From Weissella paramesenteroides ATCC 33313 (GTDB lineage Bacteria; Bacillota; Bacilli; Lactobacillales; Lactobacillaceae): a DNA stretch of 64,000 nucleotides. Shown one piece after another: positions 53,573-63,866 of this stretch. Position 1 is the stretch's first letter, and each line of letters starts with the position of its first letter. The DNA is taken from contig NZ_GG697130.1 in the NCBI RefSeq assembly GCF_000160575.1, forward strand, positions 1-64,000, given 5' to 3'. The notes beneath the pieces are model-generated. The model worked only from the letters and a program-made list of their open reading frames with translations. It ran no database searches and had not been told where the DNA came from. A program made the translations under genes and the position numbers.

Positions 53573-53851
53573 TTACTTAACATCAGTTTCACCTGTGGTT
53601 ACTGTTGTATCAGAGGCCTGACTAGCTAACTCAGTTGCCTTTTTGTCTGCCGCATCAAACACTGTGTTTTGGAAAGTCGTTAGACTATCACGGAATAACT
53701 TAGTGTTAGCACGATAAACGTCTTGATTAGAAATATAGTAATTCACGCTAGGTACTGCGCTCTCATCAACGGAACCGTTGAAGTTTACGAATGGTTTATT
53801 GTCAGCTGCTTGTAGTTGTGCTGAAAATGAAATTGATTGTTTAATATCCAT
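53573..53851 (-). CDS. Small phage protein of unknown function
   Basis: The 92-residue soluble protein begins MDIKQSISFSAQLQAADNKP. It has a central SVNYYISNQDVYRANTKLFRDSLTTFQ segment and ends in a Thr/Ser-rich tail. I do not recognise a family. Position between the tail gene block and the lysis genes is typical of small accessory structural proteins in lactococcal and Leuconostoc phages. Its ATG begins two bases past the preceding stop codon, with AGGAGA upstream, so it is clearly translated with its neighbour. Confidence 0.75.
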   Translation of the reverse strand: MDIKQSISFSAQLQAADNKPFVNFNGSVDESAVPSVNYYISNQDVYRANTKLFRDSLTTFQNTVFDAADKKATELASQASDTTVTTGETDVK

Positions 53852-53853
53852 GA

Positions 53854-54249
53854 TTAATTCTCCTGTTCTGTTTCTAGGGCATCAAAAAAAGCATCGAAAG
53901 CTTCTGCATATTGTGGATCAATATCTTCATTCCACTCTGCAAAATATTCTTTCAACGCTTTCATAAGGGTTGGTTGGTTAAGTTCAATAGTTACTTCTTC
54001 ATTTAATAGCACCGCATGTTCGGTATGATACTCGATTGGCGCAACGCCATCTGACCAATTAATTTGTCCCTGCTCATTAACCTCACCGTTAAAATCAGCT
54101 ACCAGTTGCTTTTCTGACTCGGCTAAGTTTTGTAACTCAGCGTTTAAACTAGCAACTAGTTTTGTTCTAGCTCGACTAACCTGTGCTGGCAAGGTTAATG
54201 ATTGTAGGAAATTTCCTACTGGTACGAGTGCTTTGTTTTGTAAATTCAT
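53854..54249 (-). CDS. DUF1617-like phage protein
   Basis: The 131-residue, acidic, mostly helical protein starts MNLQNKALVPVGNFLQSLTL. It resembles the DUF1617 family found next to tail-fibre genes in lactococcal and Lactobacillus phages. The family function is unknown; a structural or assembly role is inferred from position. AGGAG precedes its ATG, and it follows the large tail protein by 9 bases. Confidence 0.7.
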   Translation of the reverse strand: MNLQNKALVPVGNFLQSLTLPAQVSRARTKLVASLNAELQNLAESEKQLVADFNGEVNEQGQINWSDGVAPIEYHTEHAVLLNEEVTIELNQPTLMKALKEYFAEWNEDIDPQYAEAFDAFFDALETEQEN

Positions 54250-54258
54250 TTGTGTCTC

Positions 54259-57200
54259 CTAAATATTGTATCCTGCTTTTCTGGCTACATTGGCAAGCGA
54301 AACGACGTTATTACCGTGTTTTAAATAAATTTCTTCACTTCCAAATAAGATAGCACCCCCAGATGTTCCCTTATCCGACCCCATCATAGCTGGATAAGTT
54401 GTGCCGTTATATACAATTGGTCTAAATTGAAGCGCCTGGTAAGAACCAGGCACATCAAAATGCCCGTGTAGATTCAAATTTCCATACTTTTCCTCATTTC
54501 CAAAATGACGAAAATCATCCAACATTGTCCAACCTTGTGGGTAGTTTGTTTGTGATGAAGCATACTGACTATTCCACACTAGTAGGTCTGTAATACCATA
54601 ACTTGAGTTAGTTATTCCAAACTTTATACCATCACCACCATAAAAATTTTTTCCTCCACCTTTCCAAAAAATATCATCCTTCTTGGTTGTGTGCCAGCCC
54701 TTCAAAACAATCGACAAATAGTCAACCGTTGTATTATCAAGACGTAGCCAACCTGTATAACCTATACGCTCAGCGGAATCTGAAGTATAATCGATTTTTC
54801 CATTCGAAAGTTCAGTAACCGACCGACCAGTTGTCACAGCAAAACCAGTGTCTGAGATAGCCATATTAGAACTATCTGTAGATACAACCATTCCTGAACT
54901 ATCAATTTTCACACTAGAGTATGCACTATTCCAGTACGATTTAATAAAGTTCGTAATGTTACCACTTAGGCTGCTGACATCTAGATTAATAACGTTAATC
55001 TTTGCTGCATTGATTGTTCCAGTAGTAATATTTGAGGCATTCAAATTTTTGAAGTTACCACCTTTAGCATAAAAATCACCTGTAACAGTTACGTTACCGT
55101 CTAAGGTGATTTGCTTACCAACGATACGAGTATTGGATGTGTCACCATTAATACCACTGATTAATTTACCTGAATTGTCTTGAATACCAATTGCCCAGTT
55201 ATCTTTAAACAGTTGCAAAATGGTATCAGTATTATGGTAGCCACCAGGCATATAAGCCATGGCTGTATTTGTAAATGTCAACATTGGACGAGATAGATAA
55301 GCATTTGTTCCTTCACGTGTTTGGAAAGAAACACGTATGTGATGAGCATTTGTAGGAACTGAAACATTTTCCCATTTTTGTGTTTGCCACCCTTTACCTA
55401 CGGGTGTATCCCATCTTTTATTCACACTACTAATGGTTGACCCATCAGCATTTTTAAATTGAATCCATAAGTTGGCATAATTGTTCATCGTATTGGTAGT
55501 TGCGTCCCATGAAATTGAAACAACCGTTCCACCATTATTTCCTGGTAATGCTACATCTTGTTCCAAATAGGCATAATACTTAGTTGTATTCCCATCAACG
55601 TTCACGTTTACTGTATTAACACCGACAACTGTTTCTCCATTTCTTAGATAGCTACGATAAAAGTTGCTATTAAAGCCACCAGCTCCGTTATTAGCAACGT
55701 TCCAGCCTTGCAAATCTGGTGTAAATTGTGTGTTAAATAAGCGATTTACTTGCGATACACTGGCCATAATACCCTCGGCTGATTGTTCAATAGCTGATTG
55801 ATAACCAGTCGTTGCCGATTGAATTTGGCTGATAGTGTAATCCTTAGATTGCTGTAAAGTGTTTTTATCACCTGTTGTACGATCCTGAATTTCATCAGTA
55901 ATTTGATCGGCTAGTTGCGTATGAATTGATTCAACGGTTGCATTGTTATTGTAGTTACTTGGCGTATAAGTACCAATTGTTTTTTCGAATGCAAGCATCG
56001 GTTTAGCTAAATAAGCTGTAACTTTTTCTGACGCATAAAACATTACCTGCAACGTTCTGGCACCATCAGGTATCGCCAACCCTTCTATTTTTTGAACTGG
56101 CCACTTACCACTTGTGTCTGACCAATCAGCTTGCTTTGCTGTGCCAATAATTTTATTTGATGAATCATAAAATCCCAACGAAACTGTTTGTTTACCAGTC
56201 GTACTTGGATTGGTATATGATTGCCAACTTAATGAGACATATCCTCTAGCTCCTGGCGTTGAAGCCAATGTAACGGTCTGTGCAAGTATCGACACTGCAA
56301 CGTTGTCATTCATTGTATTAAAGCCAACCGTAACTTTATTGACAGTTTGGTCAAAATAGGAACGGTAAGGTGCTTTACCAACACTACTTGTATCCCAACC
56401 TTCTAAATCTGGATCGAATTCCGAGTTATTAAGATGGTTGACCTGACCCATACTCTCCACAGTAGTCTGTACACCCTTAGCTGTTTGGATAGCTGTTGTA
56501 GCATCAGACTGTGCCTTTGTAGCAACCGTCATACCGTTAGCTGCAAGCGCCGCTGTGGCAGATAGACCATTCTTTGGATCCATTACTAATCCGGTAATGT
56601 GGTCGATGCCTAATTCTAATGCTGCGACACGGGTGTTGTTGTTGTAATTTCCTGGGACGTAGTCACCGATGGTATTAGTAAAGCTTACCATTGGCTGGAA
56701 GATATAAGCGTTAGTTCCTTCTCTTGTTTCAAAACGAATATCAACTTGTTTGGCATCAATTGGTATTGAAATGTTTTCCCACTTTAAAACGTTGTACTTG
56801 TTCAAAGTGCTGTCGTTCCAATTACCCATTGTATTTTTACCAAGAGACACACCGTTTACATCTTGCCACACTAACCAAATATGACAATAATTATCCATTC
56901 TTCGAGTGTTGACACGCCATGTTAAAGACATAACATCTGTACTAAGACGTGTGCTTGGCAATAAAATGGTTTGTGATAACCTAGCAAATGTACTAGCATC
57001 TGCGTTTACAGTGTTAAATCCAATACCTCGTGAACCATAAGTAGCAAACGATGCATACGGAGCATTACTTCCTTTGTCGGCATATAAAGTCCACCCTTCC
57101 AAATCAGGATTAAACTCCGTATTCATCAACTGATTAACTTGCCCTTGCGCATTGGCTTTCGCTTGTAACTCGGTAACAGTCTGCGATATACCATTAATCG

Positions 57201-59109
57201 TTTGTTGCTGTACAGAATATTTGCCACTTAAATCACCAGTCGTTTTATCGAAGTCAGTCTGACTAACCTTAGAAGTGATCTGATTGTTCAGAGCGTTGAT
57301 ACTTGCGGTGTTCGCAGAAACTTTCTTATCATTTGCTGTTTCATACTTAGCCACATCTGCGGTAACTGCATCAGCAGTCGCTTTAACCTGACCGTACTTC
57401 GTGGTTAAGTCACGAGTGACAGTATCAAAATCATTCTGTGAAACTTTACCGGCTAATTCGTTATTAGCTGCAATAATATCAGATTGTGCTTTTGATACTT
57501 CTGAACCCAATTCTTGCTTAGCTTTCGCCAATTCTGAATTAGCACTACTTAACGCACTATTAGCTTGTGCCTTAGCGTATGCTGATGCACTGTTTGCCAC
57601 GGTGTCTGCATGAGCTGACGCACTGTTCGCCATTGATGCTGCATTACTAGAAAACACCGCCCGTTCAACAGCTGCACTACTTAATGCTGCATTAGCTTCT
57701 GATTGGAAAACAGCTGCTTCACTGGCACGCACTTCGTCCATAGCAGCTGCTTGTGATTTAGCAGTTTCGATTGTGTCTTCGACAGCCAAGTCTATTTGTT
57801 CACTGATATTACTTGAAACCTTTTCAACCCAAATTTCACCATTCCACTCATAAACCACCGTATCACCATTAGGCAGGTACTTAAAAAACGTATCTCCTAC
57901 TTTTGGATTTTCTGGAGCAACTGTACCAAATGTAACAGGATTACGTCCAACTTGGTTGATAGTCCATTGTGTTTGCTCACTGGCAATCGATTGCGAAGAA
58001 CTAACACTATTTATTTGTGAAGTGATGTCGTTTGAACTTAAATCGTCACCTAACGATATTTCAGTTTGCGCTGGATCTAGCAAGTCATAATTAACCTCAA
58101 ACACACGAGTTTTGTAACTTAAATCTCGTTCGCTGTGCATGATTAATACTGTATCACCAAGTGATAAACCGCCAACGTCAGCGACAGTTGCTGAATATTG
58201 AATTTTAGGATGGTTGACTGATTGTAATGTCTTGTAAGCTGAATTAATTAACGTATTAACATCATCAATTTCATCGTATGTTTCTAGCAGCAACCGATAG
58301 TTACCGTCAATTTGTCCCCATTCAGCATTCGCCGTTGGATCGTACAAAATGATTTCCCCAGCTGGTTTATCCAATGGCTTGCCGGATGATTTTTTCCAAA
58401 CAGCGTCAGCAATATTCAATCTGCGACCATAGCCATCGGGTGTTGATGCATCCTTATCACCATCAGTCTCAACACCTTTACCACGAGGTAGTATAGCCGT
58501 GTAAATACCTGAAGTATCGCTCTGCCGTTCAATAGTCAGCAAGTTAGATCCCTTGGCAAATACCTTAGATGTATCTTCTCCTTGGCGTGCCAAATAGTCC
58601 ATATAACGACCACTAATCGCATTACCTTCTATTTCTACATAGAATACAATCTCACCACCTAACAGGTCTACAACGTTACTTATTGCCGTTAAATGGTCCG
58701 TGTAATAAAAATTAGTTTTAGCAGTACCAGCCACATTGACGTTGTTCAGTTCCCAATTAGATTCATTGAGTGCTATCTCCATTAAGGTCTTAGCATCAGT
58801 TTCTGCTGGTCGTTTGTCTTCGATATAACCATAAGTAGCGAGCTCCTGATAAGCCAGTTCGTAGGCTGAATAATCAATCATATCAGCGTTATCCGTACGC
58901 TCTGTTAAGCGCAACATTACAAACTTGCTATCATCTAATGGATGCGGTACAGCAACAAATTTAGCGCTACTAGATAATGATTTATTCGCTGGTAATGAAA
59001 ATTCAAACGTTGTCGCTGTATTTATCTTAAAATCAAGATGACCAGCCGTTAAATCTTCATTGGTTAGTACCTTAATAATCTTTTGTTTATTATCAAAAAT
59101 GTAAATCAT
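54259..59109 (-). CDS. Large phage tail protein (Tal-like N-terminus, coiled coil, three carbohydrate-binding-like repeats, receptor-binding tail)
   Basis: The 1616-residue protein starts with a baseplate hub/tail-lysin-type region (about residues 1-380, with LLGGEIVFYVEIEGNAISGRYMD near 150 and LSLGDTVLI near 315). A short PKVGDTF-type module follows (about 395-440), then a long alanine-rich coiled coil (about 445-650). Three homologous beta modules come next, at about 662-823, 890-1056 and 1123-1288. Each starts F-PDLEGW or F-PDLQGW and ends near GNYNNN or a variant. A fibre-like shaft and a C-terminal head (about 1300-1616) finish it. Its ATG overlaps the Dit stop by 4 bases. The modules probably bind cell-wall polysaccharide; that is inference. 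Confidence 0.88.
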   Translation of the reverse strand: MIYIFDNKQKIIKVLTNEDLTAGHLDFKINTATTFEFSLPANKSLSSSAKFVAVPHPLDDSKFVMLRLTERTDNADMIDYSAYELAYQELATYGYIEDKRPAETDAKTLMEIALNESNWELNNVNVAGTAKTNFYYTDHLTAISNVVDLLGGEIVFYVEIEGNAISGRYMDYLARQGEDTSKVFAKGSNLLTIERQSDTSGIYTAILPRGKGVETDGDKDASTPDGYGRRLNIADAVWKKSSGKPLDKPAGEIILYDPTANAEWGQIDGNYRLLLETYDEIDDVNTLINSAYKTLQSVNHPKIQYSATVADVGGLSLGDTVLIMHSERDLSYKTRVFEVNYDLLDPAQTEISLGDDLSSNDITSQINSVSSSQSIASEQTQWTINQVGRNPVTFGTVAPENPKVGDTFFKYLPNGDTVVYEWNGEIWVEKVSSNISEQIDLAVEDTIETAKSQAAAMDEVRASEAAVFQSEANAALSSAAVERAVFSSNAASMANSASAHADTVANSASAYAKAQANSALSSANSELAKAKQELGSEVSKAQSDIIAANNELAGKVSQNDFDTVTRDLTTKYGQVKATADAVTADVAKYETANDKKVSANTASINALNNQITSKVSQTDFDKTTGDLSGKYSVQQQTINGISQTVTELQAKANAQGQVNQLMNTEFNPDLEGWTLYADKGSNAPYASFATYGSRGIGFNTVNADASTFARLSQTILLPSTRLSTDVMSLTWRVNTRRMDNYCHIWLVWQDVNGVSLGKNTMGNWNDSTLNKYNVLKWENISIPIDAKQVDIRFETREGTNAYIFQPMVSFTNTIGDYVPGNYNNNTRVAALELGIDHITGLVMDPKNGLSATAALAANGMTVATKAQSDATTAIQTAKGVQTTVESMGQVNHLNNSEFDPDLEGWDTSSVGKAPYRSYFDQTVNKVTVGFNTMNDNVAVSILAQTVTLASTPGARGYVSLSWQSYTNPSTTGKQTVSLGFYDSSNKIIGTAKQADWSDTSGKWPVQKIEGLAIPDGARTLQVMFYASEKVTAYLAKPMLAFEKTIGTYTPSNYNNNATVESIHTQLADQITDEIQDRTTGDKNTLQQSKDYTISQIQSATTGYQSAIEQSAEGIMASVSQVNRLFNTQFTPDLQGWNVANNGAGGFNSNFYRSYLRNGETVVGVNTVNVNVDGNTTKYYAYLEQDVALPGNNGGTVVSISWDATTNTMNNYANLWIQFKNADGSTISSVNKRWDTPVGKGWQTQKWENVSVPTNAHHIRVSFQTREGTNAYLSRPMLTFTNTAMAYMPGGYHNTDTILQLFKDNWAIGIQDNSGKLISGINGDTSNTRIVGKQITLDGNVTVTGDFYAKGGNFKNLNASNITTGTINAAKINVINLDVSSLSGNITNFIKSYWNSAYSSVKIDSSGMVVSTDSSNMAISDTGFAVTTGRSVTELSNGKIDYTSDSAERIGYTGWLRLDNTTVDYLSIVLKGWHTTKKDDIFWKGGGKNFYGGDGIKFGITNSSYGITDLLVWNSQYASSQTNYPQGWTMLDDFRHFGNEEKYGNLNLHGHFDVPGSYQALQFRPIVYNGTTYPAMMGSDKGTSGGAILFGSEEIYLKHGNNVVSLANVARKAGYNI

Positions 59110-59912
59110 AGTACTTTCACCTTATACGACAACGATATTGAGCTGGCTTGCGTACTAGCAATTTTTGTACCGTTTTTAATTTTAGCTTCAAAAATATCAC
59201 TGTTGTTAATATCAATCGTTGAATTGACTAACCTTTTAACATTGGTACTGGGTTTCAATTCAGTAATTGTTTTCGCCTTGTAATCAATGGTGTATATGTT
59301 ACCTGCTTCAAAAGAACCAGTGAGTGTTAATGTATAACTACCAACAGTCAACAAAATTTTAGAAACGTCAGCGCTATTAGTTAAAACAATTGTGTCAAAA
59401 CCTTGTGCATAACTTAGTGTTTTATCTGAAATGGTAATTGCATTCATACCAGATAAGTTCTTAGTTGCACCATACTTGTAAGGATCAGACATCGTAATTT
59501 CAAACACACCTGTCGTTGATAAACGACCAGGATTATCTAATACATTAGATGTCACGGTTCCGTATCGTGTGTAATCAGGTTCATCGGCAAATTTAAAAGC
59601 GACCTCATTGCCTTGGAGATAATTGTTTAAACTATCATTCAAGACATTGAAGTCGCTATTTGTTTTAGCAGCTACCATGTATTTCACATTAATCTTATTT
59701 GATTCTATCCGTGACGATAGGAATAAATCACCATCAAACAATCCAGTAGCTGTTGACACTGAACGAGTAAAATTCGAACGTCCCTCAACATTGAGAGTTT
59801 GGTAACCCACTAATTCACTGTCCAATTTATGACCATTGAACGTGATAGATTCACTTGGCAACGATAGTGCGGATGTTCCAACAGTCAAATCTGTAAATTC
59901 ATATAAGCTCAA
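59106..59912 (-). CDS. Distal tail protein (Dit), siphovirus tail component
   Basis: The 268-residue protein matches the Dit/siphovirus tail family. The N-terminal half forms the hexamer ring (SITFNGHKLDSELVGYQTLNVEGR near residue 23; ISDPY-like FEITMSDPYKYG near 145) and a C-terminal galectin-like half follows. Dit joins the tail tube to the baseplate. It opens with TTG at 59912, directly after a strong AAAGGAGGGG, so this start is convincing. It lies between the tape measure gene (18 bases) and the Tal-like gene (ATGA overlap), the canonical order. Confidence 0.87.
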   Translation of the reverse strand: MSLYEFTDLTVGTSALSLPSESITFNGHKLDSELVGYQTLNVEGRSNFTRSVSTATGLFDGDLFLSSRIESNKINVKYMVAAKTNSDFNVLNDSLNNYLQGNEVAFKFADEPDYTRYGTVTSNVLDNPGRLSTTGVFEITMSDPYKYGATKNLSGMNAITISDKTLSYAQGFDTIVLTNSADVSKILLTVGSYTLTLTGSFEAGNIYTIDYKAKTITELKPSTNVKRLVNSTIDINNSDIFEAKIKNGTKIASTQASSISLSYKVKVL

Positions 59913-59930
59913 TTCGTCCCCTCCTTTCTA

Positions 59931-62900
59931 TTAAAGTTGCACACTATTATTTCTCTTTAATAGTGCTGTCTTTCCTTGTTGATTATTAATATCAGCAACG
60001 TATGCTGTGTAACCGTGCTTATCGAAGCCAATTGTAATATTTGCTGGTTGTGTGTTGTTAGTCTGGTCTAGTGTCATTACACCATTGTATGATCCCGATA
60101 AATTAGTATTTAACGAGTTAATAGGTGCACTAATTGCATCAGTAGCCAAATTGCCAATACCGTTTGCGGCACTAACAACTGATCTATTCATAGATCCAAT
60201 ACCATTGACAAACCCTTCGGTTACATAACCACCAATTCCAAAGAACACTCGTGACGGTGAATGTATCTTCAAATTTCTACGTGCAGCGGCTGCAGCAGAT
60301 GCAGCTACAGATGCAGCGGCGGCCATTACTGAACCACGTTGTGCCAAAATTCCGTTGACCATTCCAGCGGCTGCATAACCACCAGCTGATGAAAATTCAC
60401 CTCTGGCACTTCTTGCTGAACTAGCAGCGCTTCTCATTGCAGAACTTACGGCAGAACGCAAGCTAGTCATTCTTGAACGAACAGCCGAAACCATACCACT
60501 GGCTGCAGATGATGCTGCTGATTTCATACTATTAAAGCCACTCGTAACAGATGATTTGGCTGAACTGATTGAACTTCTAATTGATGAACCAACGTTTTTG
60601 AACCCACTCGAAATAGATGATTTTATAGCACTCATTGATGAAGACACCCTAGATTGCAAACTAGAAAAACTAGAATTTGCACTCGATGTGAAGCTAGATA
60701 TTGTACTTCTAGCCGAACTTGCTGTGGAAGAAAATCCTGAAATAGCGCTTTTAGCTGAACCAACATGTCCCTTCATAGTAGCAAAGTTATTATCCATTGA
60801 AACAACAGCGGATGACAAAGATTTAATTTTTCCACCTACTAATGCGACCGCTACCCCCATTGCTGTTAAAGCTGCAGCACCAGCCGCAATACCAACTGCT
60901 CCTGCAACCATAGCTACTCCAGCAGCAGCTAATTTAGCTAAATTAGTCGCAAGCGTTCCAGTGGGCTTTGATGCCGATGTCACAGCTGTTCCAAACATTG
61001 AAACGCCTGTCGCAGCAACAACAATTCCTGTACCAATCAATGTAATGGCAGCTCCTGCAATTAAACCAGCAGCTCCTAATGCTGTAAGTCCAGCAGCAGC
61101 AACCACTGCTCCTGCGCCAAATACCACTGCTCCAGCTCCTGCAACAGTTAATCCTGCGCCTAAAACAACCATAGATGCACCAGCAGCAACAGCACTGACT
61201 GACAATGCTAAAATGGCTACCGAAGCTGACAAACCATATGTAGCTATCATTGGTAGTGATGATCCTACAATTGTTAATGACACGCCAAATAGTGTCGTTG
61301 CAGCAGCAACAACGCCAACAGCTAGTCCCAAAGCTGCAATCGCAACAGAGAACAAAGTAACACCTACTGCGGCTGCCGTTATGGCCACACTTGCTGCCAA
61401 TATAGCCACTGATAATGCAGCAATTCCAACTGCAGCGATTAATGAAGCTGCACCGAATGCAGCAATTGCTACTGATAATGCCAGTATAGCCACACTCGCA
61501 CTAAGTCCATAAGTTGCGATAAGTGGTAATTGAGTAGCTAATAATCCTAAACCAGCGGATGCAATTGCAATTGCAGTTCCAATAGCTAACATAGCGACAC
61601 CTACTGCAACTACAGCGACACTAAAGGCAGCTAATCCAACAACATTGGCTGTTAATACTGGTGCGAGCAAGGCAAATACAGCTACAATTGCAATAATTGC
61701 GACGGTCATAGCAGCAATCACTAGTAAACCAGCTGTTCCTGTGCCTGCTAGAGCAGTGAACGATGCTGCCATTAAGGCAATTCCAGCAGCTGCAATTGCA
61801 ACACCTACACCAATTGCTACTACTGCAGCACCAAATGCTAAAATGCCAACTGCACCTGCTGTCAAACTCGAAGCGCACAAGGCAACTATGACTACTAATG
61901 CGCCAACAGCAATTGTAATAGCAGCTAATGTAGCAATCCCTTGTGAACCTGTCTCGGCTAATTTAGCTATTCCCATTGCCATAACACCAATACCAGCAGC
62001 TGCGGCACCTATTCCGATACCAATACCAGCCGCTTTAACCCCCATACCAGCTAATTGACTGCCAGTTTTACCAGCTAGAGGTCCAACTGTCTTGGTGGCT
62101 TTCCCAAAGCTACTAATTGCCTTTATCGGTGCTGCAAATGCAGTAACAAGCTTACCAATTCCCAAAGCCAAACCACCAAATACTAACAATACACCAGCAA
62201 TAACTGGCGACCATGCAATCAAGCCTTTGATGAATGAAGCCATTGGTGACTTAGATGTTTGCAACCAAGTCGCAAAATCTCCTACTGCGTTAGCCACTGC
62301 TTTAATTTGTGGTGCAATAGAACCAATAGATGTTTTGATAAGTGCATCAAACGCATCCAACATCTGATCAATCGCTTGACCAACGTTTTTAGTCATATTT
62401 TGTGAGTTGTCAGTTAGATACTTATTGGCTTTTGCAGTTGAACCAGCGGCTTTATCAATAGAAGAGCTAAAACTATCCCAGCCTTTACCTGACTTCTTAG
62501 CTTTAGAACCAACACTATCAATCAAAGGCGCGATCGCTTTGGCACCAGCAGCACCAAACAGTGTATTTAATGCTGCTGTCTTTTGCGCACCACTCATTTC
62601 TTTAGTTGCTTTAGCAGTATCTTGAATAATTTGCTTTAATGGTTTCATATTACCTTGCTGATCAGTATATGAAAGTCCTAATTGTTCCATAGTAGCTTTA
62701 GCAGCTTTTGAAGGTTTAACCATTTGCGATAATGCATGATTTAAGTCCTGTGAAGCTTGTGCTGCAGGAATACCGGCGTTTGTCATCAAACCAGCAGCAA
62801 TTCCAACATCTTTAAGACTGAATCCCATATTTTTGGCAGTTGTACCAACGTTGGCAAACACCTGTCCCATGTCACCAATAGTTGCATTAGAGCGGTTTGC

Positions 62901-63428
62901 AACCACAGCTAATATAGCTGAATCTTTAGCAGCATTTTTAGCACCACCACCCCAAATGTTCATAGCTTGTTGAACGGTTGTGGCAGTTGCCGTCATATCT
63001 TCTCCAGATACAGCAGCAGCTTTAGCAATAGCTGGGAATTCTTTCTTTAATTCACCAACAGAAGCACCATTACGTGCCATTTCGACCATGGCTTGTGCAG
63101 CATCATCAGCTGATACGGGCAATGTTTTACCAAGTGATAAGGCTACTTTTTCAAGGCCTTTCATATCACCACTCAAAGACTTGTTACTTGAACCACCAAT
63201 AACAGCAGCTTGATTGATGCTATCTTGAAAATCACCATATGATTTAATTGATTTAGCAGCGAACAATCCAACTGCAGCACCGACAACTGTCGTTGCTTTT
63301 CCAACTGCAGCTAATGATTTACCAGAACGCTGTTGAAGTGTCTGTGTGGAATCGGCAGCCTCTTTAAAAGCACTGCTAAAGCCTTTATCAACTGCAGATA
63401 GCACAGCTTGCACTGAATAACTTTCCAT
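59931..63428 (-). CDS. Phage tail tape measure protein (TP901 family)
   Basis: The tape measure protein sets tail length and acts in DNA ejection. The 1165-residue protein has the TP901 core at about residues 60-350 (typical DDAAQAMVEMARNGAS and GLMTNAGIPAAQASQDLN-like segments). A very long alanine/valine/glycine-rich hydrophobic region runs from about 395 to 890 with some fifteen membrane-helix-like stretches. A serine-rich repetitive helix (about 900-1020) and a C-terminal part with RRNLKIHSPSRVFFGIGGYVTEGFVNGI follow. Two copies of LP(L/M)IATYGLSASVAILALS lie near 632 and 726. AAAGGAGGG precedes the ATG. Confidence 0.93.
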   Translation of the reverse strand: MESYSVQAVLSAVDKGFSSAFKEAADSTQTLQQRSGKSLAAVGKATTVVGAAVGLFAAKSIKSYGDFQDSINQAAVIGGSSNKSLSGDMKGLEKVALSLGKTLPVSADDAAQAMVEMARNGASVGELKKEFPAIAKAAAVSGEDMTATATTVQQAMNIWGGGAKNAAKDSAILAVVANRSNATIGDMGQVFANVGTTAKNMGFSLKDVGIAAGLMTNAGIPAAQASQDLNHALSQMVKPSKAAKATMEQLGLSYTDQQGNMKPLKQIIQDTAKATKEMSGAQKTAALNTLFGAAGAKAIAPLIDSVGSKAKKSGKGWDSFSSSIDKAAGSTAKANKYLTDNSQNMTKNVGQAIDQMLDAFDALIKTSIGSIAPQIKAVANAVGDFATWLQTSKSPMASFIKGLIAWSPVIAGVLLVFGGLALGIGKLVTAFAAPIKAISSFGKATKTVGPLAGKTGSQLAGMGVKAAGIGIGIGAAAAGIGVMAMGIAKLAETGSQGIATLAAITIAVGALVVIVALCASSLTAGAVGILAFGAAVVAIGVGVAIAAAGIALMAASFTALAGTGTAGLLVIAAMTVAIIAIVAVFALLAPVLTANVVGLAAFSVAVVAVGVAMLAIGTAIAIASAGLGLLATQLPLIATYGLSASVAILALSVAIAAFGAASLIAAVGIAALSVAILAASVAITAAAVGVTLFSVAIAALGLAVGVVAAATTLFGVSLTIVGSSLPMIATYGLSASVAILALSVSAVAAGASMVVLGAGLTVAGAGAVVFGAGAVVAAAGLTALGAAGLIAGAAITLIGTGIVVAATGVSMFGTAVTSASKPTGTLATNLAKLAAAGVAMVAGAVGIAAGAAALTAMGVAVALVGGKIKSLSSAVVSMDNNFATMKGHVGSAKSAISGFSSTASSARSTISSFTSSANSSFSSLQSRVSSSMSAIKSSISSGFKNVGSSIRSSISSAKSSVTSGFNSMKSAASSAASGMVSAVRSRMTSLRSAVSSAMRSAASSARSARGEFSSAGGYAAAGMVNGILAQRGSVMAAAASVAASAAAAARRNLKIHSPSRVFFGIGGYVTEGFVNGIGSMNRSVVSAANGIGNLATDAISAPINSLNTNLSGSYNGVMTLDQTNNTQPANITIGFDKHGYTAYVADINNQQGKTALLKRNNSVQL

Positions 63429-63866
63429 TTAGTTCCCTCCTTTCCTCTTTTGTTTTAACTCTTGTAGCTTTTCAAAACGTTCCTGAATCAACTGCTGTTC
63501 TCTCTTTTTCGTTATGAACTTAGAAGTGTAATCAGGTTCAAATTGTGCTCGTATTTCATCTTCTTGTTCTTCAGTGTTATAAAATTCTTTAAAGTTCTTG
63601 TAACGTGGCTTAGGGTGTTTATCACTCCCTTTTGTAGCTTGAACTGTTTGATTAAACCAAGCTTGCATAGCAATGTCTTCACGCCTTAACGTCTGCTTAA
63701 TTGCGTAAGCTTCCATAGCCAATTGATATTCAGGCAGCGTCATTGTTTCTATCTCGTACATTTGCGATATAGAAAAACCTAGACGAGTTAAGCAGTTTAA
63801 TACAATTTCGTGATACGTTTGTTCACTAGTTTTGTTTTCCTGCTTTTCATCGTCTAGGCTTTGGCG
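63429..63866 (-). CDS. Tail assembly chaperone, -1 frame extension (GT-like T domain)
   Basis: This frame is open from the slippery site at 63866-63872 to the stop at 63429, about 145 residues in the -1 frame of the upstream chaperone. An ATG at 63761 would give a 110-residue product, but no ribosome site stands before it. The protein is charged, with LAMEAYAIKQTLRREDIAMQAWF and a lysine-rich end QELKQKRKGGN. By analogy with lambda gpG/gpGT, it would be made mainly as a fusion that binds the tape measure protein and recruits tail tube subunits. It directly precedes the tape measure gene. Confidence 0.75.
   Translation of the reverse strand, partial: RQSLDDEKQENKTSEQTYHEIVLNCLTRLGFSISQMYEIETMTLPEYQLAMEAYAIKQTLRREDIAMQAWFNQTVQATKGSDKHPKPRYKNFKEFYNTEEQEDEIRAQFEPDYTSKFITKKREQQLIQERFEKLQELKQKRKGGN

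Noticed and set aside
60556-61512. A 318-codon plus-strand open frame inside the tape measure gene
   Set aside because: It is antisense to an alanine/valine-rich repetitive protein; GC-rich codons of that kind leave the opposite strand without stops. Its product is low-complexity Ala/Pro/Ile, with no ribosome site.
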